Below are positions 8,908-19,664 of a stretch of 64,000 bases of DNA, in pieces (the first letter of the stretch is position 1; every line of letters begins with the position of its first letter). Below the pieces are notes generated by a model, which was not told where the DNA came from, did not search any database, and saw only the letters and a list, made by a program, of their open reading frames with translations. Both the position numbers and the translations under genes were made by a program. The DNA lies in NCBI GenBank assembly GCA_001910725.1, contig MJGA01000042.1:62001-126000 (forward strand), read 5' to 3'. This stretch comes from Phanerodontia chrysosporium (taxonomy: Eukaryota; Basidiomycota; Agaricomycetes; Polyporales; Phanerochaetaceae).

Positions 8908-10407
8908 ATGGCTGACGCTGATCAAATCGCTCAAATCAACTGGACCGACATCAACTTGTCCTCGGATAATATCCAGCTCTCTCACGAGACCACGGTTCAG
9001 GCCATCTCCTCGGTCGCAACACCAGGAGAAATATCGGAGAACCAAAGGATCTTCATTCAAGAATCGATCTACGCGGGGGTTGTTGAAGCCTCCCGTCAGA
9101 ACGAGGCCCACGTGAGGCACCTATTTGATGGGTTCCTCAATATTTTTAACGGGGCCATGACGACGATTCTGGAGAGAGTGGACGAAGTCCGCAGTGAGCT
9201 GGTCGAAACCCAGAAAATCACCTATGTCCAGGAAACCGCGCTGGACAGCGTCAAGGCGGTCGCAGACAATGCGATCAAACAGTTGAACGCCCTCCCAGCC
9301 GGTATCGGTTCTGGAGGTGGCGCACCTGCTCGCCCCAAATCTGCCCAACCGCCGCTCTTCTCAGGCGAGAAGAATACGACGAAGTTCGAGGAATGGAAAA
9401 ATCTGGTCGAACTTTGGAACAGCACCCAGGGCATCACGACGGACAAACAGCGCATAGTCAATGCGTTGTCCCTGTTGCGCGAACCAGCCCTGAAGCTGAT
9501 GCAACCACTGTTGGACAAGAACGCCAGGGGCGAGGACATGGGCTCGGTTGACAGTTTCTGGGCTAGTCTCCAGACGGTATACGGTCAAAAGGATGTTACG
9601 CGCACGGCAACGAAGGACCTTGAGAAGCTACTCAACGACAAGTCGGCTCTCCAGAAGGACATCATCGACTACTCGGTTCGCTTCAAGGTACTCCTCGACA
9701 ACAGCAGCAAGCCATTTACGGATGCACATATGATTAATAAGCTGTACGACAATGTCGAGGAGAAGCTGGGCATCTTCGTGCTGGGTCGCGGTCGCTCGAG
9801 TTGGCCCACAACTGCGTCGGAATTCATGACGTATCTCGTTGAGGCATACAAGGAGCTCTACCCTGACCGCGCAGTGACACACATCTTCAGCAAAGGAAAC
9901 TCACACGGCTCGGGTTCTACACCAGACCCGAACGCTATGGACATCAGCGCGGCTCAAACAGGCAAGGGCAAAGGCAAGGGGAAACAACAGGCGAATTCAC
10001 AGGAAGCCAAGAAGGTTTCAACTCCCTGCGCCATTTGCACTGAGCTGAAGAAGTTCGCGCGTGCTAAAACGCACGTCACTTCGGACTGCTTCTCGCTCAA
10101 GGACCAGAAGCTGCAACAGTCCTCCGGTAACAACAACAATGACAAGGCCTCCTCCTCGAGCGGGGGGAGTAACAATCAAGGAAAAGGCAAGAACGCAGCG
10201 ACAATCGCCACCAAGAAAAACTCCTTCAATCAAGCGAAGGCCAGGATGGCCGAATTGGAGAAGGAGATCGCGGGACTCGAGGCCGATGACGAAGTTGTCA
10301 TCAATGCGGCCCATATCCACGAATGGACGGAGGAGGACGAGAAGGAGTTGAAACAGACTCCCCCCAGGAACCCGTTGATGAGCGGGAAGCTAGGCGTGCA
10401 CGTATGA
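8908..10407 (+). CDS. gag: Gag of Ty3/gypsy element
   Basis: 499 aa. The N-terminal half is helical. The middle has the capsid-like region typical of Ty3/gypsy Gag (LFSGEKNTTKFEEWKNLVELW, about residues 151-171, with later helices to about 330). A low-complexity K/G/Q-rich tail follows with a divergent zinc knuckle C-x2-C-x11-H-x4-C (CAICTELKKFARAKTH...C, about residue 374). The last codons are GTA TGA, and this stop lies inside a potential 5' splice site (see 10402). Start chosen at the ATG after the branch point and acceptor. Confidence 0.93.
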   Translation: MADADQIAQINWTDINLSSDNIQLSHETTVQAISSVATPGEISENQRIFIQESIYAGVVEASRQNEAHVRHLFDGFLNIFNGAMTTILERVDEVRSELVETQKITYVQETALDSVKAVADNAIKQLNALPAGIGSGGGAPARPKSAQPPLFSGEKNTTKFEEWKNLVELWNSTQGITTDKQRIVNALSLLREPALKLMQPLLDKNARGEDMGSVDSFWASLQTVYGQKDVTRTATKDLEKLLNDKSALQKDIIDYSVRFKVLLDNSSKPFTDAHMINKLYDNVEEKLGIFVLGRGRSSWPTTASEFMTYLVEAYKELYPDRAVTHIFSKGNSHGSGSTPDPNAMDISAAQTGKGKGKGKQQANSQEAKKVSTPCAICTELKKFARAKTHVTSDCFSLKDQKLQQSSGNNNNDKASSSSGGSNNQGKGKNAATIATKKNSFNQAKARMAELEKEIAGLEADDEVVINAAHIHEWTEEDEKELKQTPPRNPLMSGKLGVHV

Positions 10408-10492
10408 GGGCCCGAGCTGCTAAATACGCGAAATCGTCTGACCGGAAAGTGGATTTTCTCAACGACCTGTAGTGGATCCCTGCGTCCTACAG
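10402..10492 (+). promoter_or_regulatory. Candidate intron joining gag to pol
   Basis: GTATGA (10402) to CTACAG (10492) is 91 nt with CTGAC and CTCAAC branch-like sites. Both borders are phase 0, so removal joins the gag frame (...GVH) directly to the pol frame (VNNADHV...). It also removes the gag stop and the upstream stop in the pol frame at 10439. A simple frameshift cannot join the two because the pol frame opens only at 10442, after the gag stop. The splice itself is inferred. Confidence 0.55.
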
Positions 10493-13400
10493 GTTAATAA
10501 CGCTGATCATGTACCCACGGCCGAGTCTACACTGGATGTAGATAGAGTAATTGACATTGATGTATTGAACGTCTCGCGTAATAAATCATTATCGTTCAAA
10601 CTTCCTATTACTCTGTGGGTGTATGGTAAAAAAGCGCAGGCAGAAGCCCTGGTTGATTCAGGTGCCACGACGAGTTTCATCAATCACAGCTTCGTCGAAA
10701 AGAACAATCTGGTAACTATTAAGTTGGCAAATCCGTATGAAGTAAAAAATGCGGATGGAACAATCAATAAAGCAGGACGAATCACTCACACCCTGCGAGC
10801 CTACTTGGAAATTGGAACTCACAAACACACCCAGTACTTGCTCGTGACGGATTTGCACGACAAAGACATGTATATAGGGTACAAGTTCCTACACCGGCAT
10901 AACCCAGAAATCGACTGGGCAAAAGGCAATTGGGAGTTCACCAGATGTCCTGAATCATGCAAAGTCTCCAGCATGGCACAGAAAGTCCAAGCCCTCGACA
11001 TCGAAATCGGCAATAACGAGGAGCTGGCAGAGCTCGAACCAGAGCAACCTTGGGAATCCTCACTGGACGATATTGGAGAAGAGGATATTCCCCACCACAT
11101 CAACTGGGTTGATTTCAGTAACCCAGAGGAACGAACGCAAGCCGAGGCTGTCGCTGACATCCTGGAAAAGGATGATGACGATACAGTTGACACCTCGCAA
11201 TGGAAATCACAGGTACCGAGTTGGGTCCACAAATTCGAAAGTGTATTCAGTAAAACCAAGTCTGAACGCATGCCCATCCACAAGCCATGGGACCATGCCA
11301 TCGAATTTGAGGAAGGAGCTAAATTGCCCCCAATCGGAAAGGTGTACCCACTAGACCAGAGACAACGCTCGTCTTTCGACGAGTGGATTCGTGAGGAACG
11401 CCGAAAAGGCTACATTGAAGAGTCGAAGTCACCCATCGCTGCGTCATTCTTTTTTGTAAAGAAAGCAGATGGTGGTTTGCGACCTTGCATGGATTACCGC
11501 CCCCTGAATGGCATTACGAAGAAGAACCGTTATCCTATCCCTCGCATCGCTGATTTAATCGACGCACTATCCCAGGCATCGATATTCACAAAAATCGACC
11601 TTCGATGGGGATATAACAATGTCCGCATCAAGGAAGGTGACGAGTGGAAAACGGCTTTCGTAACCAAGGACGGTTTATTCCAGGCCAAAGTTATGTACTT
11701 TGGATTCGCAAACGCACCGGCAACATTCCAGAATATGATGAACAACATTTTCGAAGACCTTATCCGTCAAGGAAAGGTTATGGTCTACCTCGACGATATC
11801 CTCATCTTCGGCAATGACCGCGAGGAACATCGAAAGATCGTACACGAAGTGTTGCAGCGACTGGAAGACAACGACCTCTTCGCAAAGGCAGAAAAGTGTC
11901 TATTCAAGAAGGATAAGCTCGCCTATCTCGGCATGATTATATCCAAGAATCATGTAGAAATGGACCCTGCTAAAGTCACAGGCGTAACGGAGTGGCCCGT
12001 ACCGACCAAGGTCAAGCACGTTCAGGCATTCCTTGGATTCGCGAATTTCTATCGCAGGTTTATTAAAGACTTTGCGAAGATCACGAAGCCACTCACAGTA
12101 CTCACCAAAAAGGATCAACCATGGGAATGGGGTTCTGACCAGCAGAAGGCGTTTGACGACCTGAAAAAGGCGTTCACTTCTGCACCAATTCTACGAATTC
12201 CGGACGACGTTAATCCGTTCAGGCTCTCTACCGACGCGAGTGACTTCGCGATCGGCTCGGTTTTGTCACAACTCGACCCAAACGATAAGCTTTACCATCC
12301 GGTAGCCTTCCACTCCAAGTCACTCAATGTTCACGAAAGGAACTATGAGATATACGACAAGGAGATGTTGGCCATAATCCGCGGGTTAGAAGAGTATAGG
12401 CACTATCTAGAGGGACATCCGGAGAAATTCGAGATATGGTCCGACCACCAGAACCTGACTTATTTCAAGCAGGCCCAGAAATTGTCTCGCCGTCAAGCTC
12501 GTTGGGCTTTATACCTAACAAGATTCCATTTCACACTACACCACAAGCCGGGTAAAACAATGGAAGCTGAAGACCCTCTGTCCAGAAGACCAGATCATGA
12601 AGAGGGAGTAGAACTCGATAATCGCGACCATATTCTTCTGAAGCCAGAATTTTTTGCCAATCTGCTCGAAGTCTGCGCGATCGACGCCTCCCATGACACT
12701 CCAGTAAACGATGATTTACTGCTCCAAGAGGTTAAGAAGGCTCTGTTATTCGACGAAGTCACCAAGAACTATCAATCGTTACTCAAATCAGGACCACGCG
12801 AGTTCAAGAAACCGTTAGAGGAATGGAACTTTGAGAATGGATTGCTACTCTTCCGGGGACATATCTACATACCGAAGGATGAGAATGAGGACTTACGACG
12901 ACGAGTAGTCCAAATGCACCACGACCACCCATCAGCCGGACATCCAGGCAGATGGAAGACCTACGAACTTGTCTCCCGAAACTATTGGTGGCCGGGAATG
13001 TCTGTCTTCGTCAAGAAGTACGTCACGGGCTGCGACATGTGTCAGCGAATGAAGAATCGCACACAGCAGACCTACGGACAACTTATGCCCAACAAGGTAC
13101 CTAACGGGCCTTGGGAAGTTATTACCATCGACTTGATTACTCAGTTGATGCCGTCAAGAGGAAAGGATGCCATTCTAGTCGTTGTATGCCGACTCACCAA
13201 GAGAGCACGTTTCTTCGCGATAACGAACAAATTCTCTGCTAAAGACCTTGCAAAGATCCTGATGGATAGAATTTACCCTATCCACGGACTACCTTTGCAG
13301 ATAATCTCAGACAGAGGAACTCAATTCGCGGCAGAACTCTTTCAAGAATAGTGTAAGCTACTCGGTATCGAGTCAGCGATGTCTACGGCATACCACCCTC

Positions 13401-14623
13401 AGACAGACGGTCAAACAGAACGAGTAAATCAAGTTCTAGAACAGTACCTACGCTGCTTCGCTGATAATGTCAATCACGAAGACTGGGTCGATTATCTGCC
13501 CATCGCAGAATTCGCCTACAACAATGCAGCACACAAAAGTACAAAGGACACACCGTTCTTTCTAGAATATGGTAGACACCCATGGGCAGGACCAACTCTC
13601 GACAAGCAAGCCAAAAGCAAAGACTTGAACGAGATATTCAGACTTAGACAAGACGCCCAAGACAAGGCCAAAGCAGCCCTACAACTAGCAGCGGACCGTA
13701 TGAAGTGGTACTACGACCAGAACAAGCAAGAAGTGCCGTTTAAAGTCGGCGACAAAGTCCTGCTGAATTCAAAGGATTACCAAACCACTCAACGCACGCT
13801 GACACCGAGGTACCTAGGACCGTTCGAAATCATCGAGCAACTGTCCAAAGTAACCTTCAAGGTGAAACTGCCTCCACAATACAGGGCATATCACCCGGTG
13901 TTCCACGCTAGTAAATTAATTTCCTATTCTACACCCTCCATCATCGGCCAACGAGCTGCACCACCAGAGCCAGAAGTTCACGACGGAGAGCTCGAGTACG
14001 AGGTCGAGAAAATTCTCAACCATAAGACTACCGAGCGTGTCAGAAAACGAAACTGGTACATGGTTCGATGGAAGGGTTATGGGCCAGAAGAAGACAAATG
14101 GGAACCAGAGAGTAATCTGGAAGGTGCCAAAGAGAAGATCGCGGAATTTTGGCGCGTTCGGAACGAAGAAGCACCTATGGAAACAGACGGTTTAGAACTC
14201 GACGAAGAAGAAACCCTTCAGATCATTCTAGATGGTGGAAAACCACCATCCAAGAGCACCACCGAGGCAGCAGGATGGGACCTGTATGCAGCAGAAGATG
14301 CAACAATTCCAGCAGGAGACCGCAAACTCATCAGCACTGGCATTCACATTCGAGTTCCAACTGGAACCTATGGACGAATTGCACCACGATCAGGACTTGC
14401 ACTCAAAGGCATTCATGTTGGCGCAGGCGTTATCGACCGGGACTACACGGGCATCATCAAAATACTACTCCTTAACACAAGCGACAGTGACTTCACAATC
14501 ACGACTGGAGATAGGGCGGCTCAATTGATCCTGGAAAAAATTGCCGATGCCAACATAGAAGTTGTCGAAACGCTACAGTCAACTGATCGTGGTTCAGGCG
14601 GGTTTGGATCCACTGGAAAATAA
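10472..14623 (+). CDS. pol: Pol polyprotein: PR, RT, RNase H, integrase, chromodomain, dUTPase; one in-frame TAG
   Basis: The pol frame is open from 10442 with no ATG near its start. Domains in order: protease (LVDSGATTSF, about nt 10650); reverse transcriptase (MDYRPLNGITKKNRYPIPR, catalytic YLDD at about 11784-11795); RNase H (STDASDFAIG, E and D residues to about 12450); integrase zinc finger H-x-H...C-x2-C (about 12917-13045); integrase core with Asp at TIDL and SDRG and Glu in TDGQTERVNQ. A chromodomain follows (EYEVEKIL...WYMVRWKGYG...KWEPESNL, about 13993-14145), then a dUTPase. A single TAG at 13349-13351 interrupts the integrase between the second Asp and the Glu. The same frame continues on both sides, so this is a nonsense mutation or a readthrough site, not a frameshift. 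Confidence 0.95.
14216..14623 (+). other. dUTPase domain at the C-terminus of Pol
   Basis: About 135 residues with all five trimeric-dUTPase motifs in order: AGWDLYAAED (1), APRSGLALK (2), GVIDRDYTG with the catalytic Asp and Tyr (3), GDRAAQLI (4) and RGSGGFGSTG (5). It is in the same frame as, and downstream of, the chromodomain, so it is made only as a Gag-Pol or Pol part. dUTPases hydrolyse dUTP and keep uracil out of DNA. Several retroviruses carry one, but in different positions. Confidence 0.95.
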
Positions 14624-14649
14624 AAGTCTTCTCTCGGGAGTTCGAATCT

Positions 14650-14659
14650 GAAGAGGGGG
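14650..14659 (+). other. Polypurine tract
   Basis: GAAGAGGGGG lies three bases before the 3' LTR, the expected place for the plus-strand primer of reverse transcription. Confidence 0.85.
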
Positions 14660-14662
14660 TAC

Positions 14663-15188
14663 TGTCACAGTTTTCTAATTCCCTACGGTTTTATTCTGGT
14701 AAGCGCCCAGTAGGCGCTAGGGGTTAGGGTCATGGACTAGGGTTAGGACAGGTACGCGTCAGAACGTGGTCACGTGTTGGTCACGTGCTGGGAAAGGACT
14801 CAGAGTCATGTGAGGATCTTATCTTTATCTTATCTATGATGTAGACGCTCCGGTACAAGGGTATAGTAGGTAGCCGGACCCAGGGTCCGGGTAGTGTATT
14901 CTAGAATAGCGTAGAAGGTTCCGGACACATCCGGTACTCGGCTTTAGACTTCGCCGAGCCCGGAGTGTCTTGGCAAGTATCGCACCATCATCACGCCATC
15001 GTGCATGTGATGGGCAGTATTAGGGGTCTCGGGTAGTACCAGGGGTCCTCCCCTTCATGTATATATACCGGGCTCTGCTGGGCTTAAGTCCCCAGCATCA
15101 TCTACCTCGTCTACCACCACTTCACTCTTCGCAGTCAAGTCTCACCCCACCAAAGCTACTAAGGTAAGTAGCGGGGTTTACTTTGACA
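14663..15188 (+). repeat. 3' LTR, 526 bp
   Basis: Same length and, by eye, the same sequence as the 5' LTR, ending TTTGACA, followed by the AGCTC duplication at 15189-15193. Confidence 0.97.
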
Positions 15189-15570
15189 AGCTCCACCAAG
15201 GCGTCGAAGACGCCACCATCTTGACCGTCGATCTGTGATCGATGGCGGGCGCAGGGGGCGGGGGTGGCGGGGCTTGTTCGCTCCGGGCGTCTAACATCAC
15301 GTGAATCAAGCGCTGGAACGCGGATCGGGGCGGTTCGCAGAGCGGCACGCGGACCGAGCCGGTGCAGTCTATATCCTGGTCTTTCTGGCGTTTCTTACTC
15401 GTCGTCTTATTCTCTTCCCGCTTCCGCTCTCCTCTTCGTCCTTATATATTGTCTTGTGCTTTCAAACCCGTACACATCCTCATGACGTGCTCTCTCATGT
15501 GATGCCCCGCATGCTCTTCGATTTATATTGCCATGCTCCGTCGCAACAAATTCTCAGTTTTGCCTCCGTT

Positions 15571-15731
15571 CGAGCTCAACGCCGCGTCCCTTTGCCTCCA
15601 TCCGAGCTCGACGTCTCCGGGTCTGTTTGCATCCGTCGGAGCTCGACCTCTGTCGGAGCTCGACGTTCCCGTGTTCCTTTGCCTCCTTTCAAGCAGAACA
15701 TGTTCGTCTGCATCCGTCGGAGCTCGACGTC
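15571..15731 (+). repeat. Degenerate tandem repeats with GAGCTCGACG core
   Basis: Five imperfect units around GAGCTCRACG occur at about 15572, 15604, 15639, 15656 and 15720, mostly spaced 17-35 bp, with CCGTGTYCYTTTGCCTCC-like linkers. They lie in the leader upstream of the helicase reading frames. A TATATAT-like box is at 15443-15449. Confidence 0.6.
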
Positions 15732-15820
15732 CCCGTGTCCTCTCACTTCATCAGTCCTCGCGATTGGGTACGTATTTTTTCTTATTCTTGACCGCTTTTC
15801 CTGTCTGCGCACTTATTCCA

Positions 15821-18743
15821 TGGCTACTTCCATCCCCCAGTCGTGTATCGTGTTCGGCAACTTCGCCGTCGCCAGCGGTCGTCGCACTCAGACTGGCTCG
15901 GCGTGGTATAATCACTACCATACTTCTCTCCAGACGACAACCGAAGGCACCGCCTTGCAGGCTCAACTTCGTGTCTACAGCGGTGACAAGAGTGACCAGC
16001 CGCTTGCAGATGACACCGTCGTTTTCATCGTTGCACGCGCCTACCTTCCTCTGCGCAATAACGGTCCTGCTTTACTTGATCACGTACAACGCAACAAACA
16101 TTGGACGTCCAAACTGCTTTAATGAACACTACCCGTCTGGCACCATGGACAGTGCTCGAATGCATGTCCTTCTCCGCACCGCAGCCCTCGAACACGTCTG
16201 CCGTATCCAACCTGTGCGACCCTCTCAAGGTGAACGTTTCTACATTCGCTCGCTACTGCAACGTCGACCGACGCGAAGCTTCCTTGACTTACTCACTGTT
16301 GATGGCATCCAGCTTCCCTCCTTTCAACATGCCGCATCTGCGCTTGGCCTGTTCGCGGAAGTGAACGAAGGCGAGCTTGCAATGCGAGAGGCCATCGATT
16401 TGTTGAGCACACCGCATCAGCTATGTGTTCTCTTTGCTCATTTACTGGTCAATGATTGCATCGCAACCCCTGCGACACTCTGGGACGGCATCGTCGACTT
16501 CCTTGCCTGTGACTTCGTCATTGTCCACAATGGTCACACTGCTCTCGGTGTTAATCATGCTCTTCAACAGATATCCCTCCTGCTAGAAGAGCATGGGAAA
16601 ACTCTATCTGACTACGGCCTCCCCGAACCCATCACCTATGCTGCCGAAGTTGAGCATGAACTACAGAGATGGTATCCGTCTCTCGACACTATTGCCTCTC
16701 ATGCCTCGACCTCCCTGTCGTTGCTGAACACTCAACAGCGTGCAATCTTTGACATCGTCACCACTGCTGTCGCAAACGACACGTCTCTGCTCACCTTCGT
16801 CGATGGCAAGGCCGGTCGAGGAAAGCAGAGAGTACAGAGCATAGAATGCTCCGTGCGGGAGCCGTGCACCGCGCCGCACCGGGGGCCGATCCTGGTCCCC
16901 CGCCCGCTCCTGACGCAGCCCGACGCCCGCCGTCGGGTCGATCACCACCTTCTGTGGCGTCACTTCCATTTCGAAGTATGCCCAAAGCGGGAGGAGGGCC
17001 AGCCTCCCTCCCGGTCCTGTGTCAATCAACCCCGCCGACGCGGGCTTCCGCGTCGCCCTCTCCTCGTCGCCCTCTCCCCACTGCCATCGGCCCTGCGCGG
17101 TCCACGCATTGGTGTCTCGGAGGGCCCACCTTGCAGTGGCGCGGCAGATTTGCTCGGGAGCTTCCCGAGTGCCATTACCAGCACCGTACAACGTGCCGCG
17201 GGGTGTGTCACGGTGCTTTGGGCCGCCGGTGGTGATCGTGTGCCTCGTTTGGTGGTTACCACGCCCACTTCTCTTCGGTTCCGATCAAGAGAAGACTTCC
17301 GCTTACGGCTTGAGTCGACCCCTATGTCGGACCGGCGCAGGAGCGGCTCGACGCGGCGCGGACCCGCAACGGAGCATTCCAATCCCTGGACGTTCTCGAG
17401 GAAAGACCTTTCTCGTCAACACAATCTGCGACTTTCTTCGTGCTCAACAGCATGTTGTTCTCACAACTGCCACATCTGCCTACGCAGCTCAATTGTATCC
17501 GGGAGGACGCACAACACACTCCACGTTCAAGGTGCTCTTCTACAGTCTGACCCTGCTTCTAAGTCATTCGACGCTCATCGCCCTTTATTAGGTACCTGTT
17601 AACAACAACAACAAGTTTCTCAAATCTCCGATCAGTGCACACTCCTCCCGTGCAGAGCTTCTTCGTCACGCAAAGCTTATCATTTGGGACGAAGCACCAA
17701 TGGCAAACAAGGCGGTTCTCGCATGCGTCGACGCTACGCTGCGCGACGTTTGTGAAAACCAACATCTGCCTTTCGGTGGCAAGGTTGTCATCCTTCTCGG
17801 TGACTTCCGCCAGACCGCCCCCGTTATAAGAGGTGGTCGAAAGGCTGACATCATTCAGGCGTCCATCAAAACTTCTTCTCTCTGGCCTCTTTTTACTGTC
17901 TTTCAACTCACTCTTCCCATACGAAACGCACAGGACCCCCAGTTCGCAGCGTTTGTCGACGACATTGGTGACGGTGCGGGGCCTGAGGTCTCTTTACATC
18001 ACCTCGACCACGCATCTTCCAGCCATGATCTCATCGACTTCGTCTTCCCCCTCTCGCTACTTCGGGATCCTGCGGCATGTTCAAGACGTGCCATTCTCGC
18101 ACCCACCAACCGTCAGGTCGATACGTACAACGACGTGATTGTGCTGAACGTTTATGGTGATTCTCGCACATATCTCGCTGCAGACTCTCTGAAAGAGGCC
18201 GACGACGCCAACGTTGACTCCCCAGCTGAAGCAACCGGTCTTCTCGACTACGCCGCGCGGCACACACCCCCTGGTCTTCCCCCACACGCACTGTCTGTCA
18301 AAACAAACGCTGTTTACTGCCTTCTTCGCAACTTCTCCATTGACCGCGGCTTAGTCAAGAACGTCCGTGTCGTTGTCACCGCTATCGGAGATCGTCTTAT
18401 CACCGTTAGGATCCTACGCCAGAGCTCGTCACATCTCGCTGACACCGAGAGTCATGAAGAGTTCCTCATCCCACGCATCACATTTACGCACGAGCTACAT
18501 TCAGGATATACTCTGCTTCATCAACAGTACCCACTCACCCTCACGTACTCAACTACATTTCACAGCTGCCAAGGCCTCACGCTCGACCGCGTTGGCATCA
18601 ATCTCACACAGCCTGTGTTCTCCCACGGCCAGCTGTACACCGCGCTCTCGCGGATCCGCCACCGTTCTCATGCGAAGCTCCTCCTTCCACAGGTAGACAG
18701 TAACGTGACAACAAATGTAACTTACTCAGAACTTCTCGTGTAA
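15821..18743 (+). pseudogene. PIF1-type Helitron helicase, interrupted by an insertion
   Basis: The segment from about 16165 matches Helitron helicases (GERFYIRSLLQRR, LTVDGIQLPSFQ). Then come Walker A (DGKAGRGK, 16802-16825, cut by an insertion), TATSAYAAQLYPGGRTTHSTFK, Walker B-like IIWDEAPM (about 17683), and LLGDFRQTAP (about 17793). Near the C-terminus are TFHSCQGLTLDRVG and LYTALSRIRHR (to about 18665), and the stop TAA is at 18741. A 61-nt intron (17540-17600) joins THSTFK to VPVNNNN. The first reading frame, beginning MATSIPQSCIVFGNF at 15821, is one frame off the helicase; either an intron or a frameshift lies near 16090-16150. No Rep nuclease domain is visible. With the 570-bp insertion the gene cannot give a full helicase, unless the insertion is spliced, which its ends do not suggest. 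Confidence 0.85.
16826..17395. mobile_element. 570-bp non-autonomous element inside the helicase Walker A
   Basis: TCGAGGAAAG occurs on both sides (16816-16825 and 17396-17405) and is present once if the helicase is read through. Removal restores GKAGRGK followed by TFLVN in frame. The ends carry imperfect terminal inverted repeats: GAATGCTCCGTGCGGG from 16845 against GAATGCTCCGTTGCGGG on the reverse strand from about 17377. A 9-10 bp duplication fits Mutator-like elements, but the class is not settled. It has no convincing ORF and is GC-rich. Confidence 0.8.
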
Positions 18744-19664
18744 TATACCCTCTTCTCTACGCCTCAAACACGGAGCGAAGCGAAGTGACCACTTGTTTCA
18801 TATATCTACACTGCCCTTAAGCCCGACTCCTCACTATACGCTTGCTCCACTGCTGCGCGAGGGCCATAGCTTCATGCAGACACCGGAAGTACCTGAGAGG
18901 ACCCCGGATACCTCACACCGTAGCCCTACTGTGATTTGTGAGCACATCCCATGGTGGGTCGCTCACCCTCTATCAGGACACCCGCGCATCGTATTGCACC
19001 TGGTCTTCCGTTCTCGTTGCATTTGCTTATAGATTTCCCACTTATGGCGCCTCCACACTGGCGACCGTCGCGTTCCCGCACCGACACCCGCCCCTGTTGC
19101 CGCATTGGGCCAACCCACGGGCGCGGGGGCACGATCAGTAGTCGGGCGCCCAGCTTCTATTTATGGTTACATGCAGCCCCTATCTAGGACCAGACCCGGA
19201 CCCGGATCGGACCGGACCGGCGCAACTCAGGATCTTGCCATTTCCTGGACGTTCTCGCTGAAGCAACACAATACGAAAATCCGCGCCAGAAGTGCTCGTA
19301 TCCACGTGTCTTGTTTCATCGCGTGATGCTTCTGTACTGACGTTCTCCCAGGAATATCAAATGCGGCGCGTGCGCTGCAGAGCGTCGACGAGCTACGGCC
19401 CACTCTTGTGCGCCCAGACGAGGATCATCATCGCAGGGATTAGGAGCTGCTGCTGAGACTCTGTCCAGATAATGTGCCCTCGCTGGCGTGTAGATTCTGG
19501 GCACATACAGGATTTGCGTGCACATATAAAACGGTGAGCACGATAGCTGCTAATGCTCATTCTTATTCCTCACCGCTTCTCTCTACCTTCTTAATTCTTC
19601 ACTTTCCGCTGCTGGCTGGCGTTGTCCATTCTGTTTTATCTTTTGAACCGTTCTTTTGCCAACC
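18744..19664. other. Intergenic region with promoter of the next gene
   Basis: No gene seen. CCTGGACGTTCTCG at about 19242-19255, preceded by GGACCGGCGCA, resembles the right end of the 570-bp element (17320-17398), so a relic of that family may lie here. CATATAAAAC at 19522-19531 is a likely TATA box for the gene starting at 19665. Confidence 0.45.

Larger units (their letters stand above)
6611..15188 (+). mobile_element. Full-length Ty3/gypsy chromodomain retrotransposon with dUTPase
   Basis: An 8,578-bp element. The two 526-bp LTRs begin TGTCA and end TGACA, and I found no difference between them by eye. The target-site duplication is AGCTC (6606-6610 and 15189-15193). Order: 5' LTR, self-priming PBS, about 840-nt leader, extra coiled-coil-like ORF, gag, pol (protease, RT, RNase H, integrase, chromodomain, dUTPase), polypurine tract, 3' LTR. 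Identical LTRs imply a recent insertion. Pol has a single in-frame TAG, so this copy may be defective unless the codon is read through. The self-priming layout places it near the Tf1/sushi group of chromoviruses; that placement is inference. Confidence 0.97.

Noticed and set aside
10408..10471. Gag-Pol by ribosomal frameshift
   Set aside because: The pol frame is closed by a TGA at 10439 and opens only after the gag stop, so no overlap exists for slippage.
16826..17395. The 570-bp insert as a spliceosomal intron or introner
   Set aside because: It does not begin with GT after the duplicated site, the length is unlike other introns here, and it has inverted termini with a 10-bp duplication.
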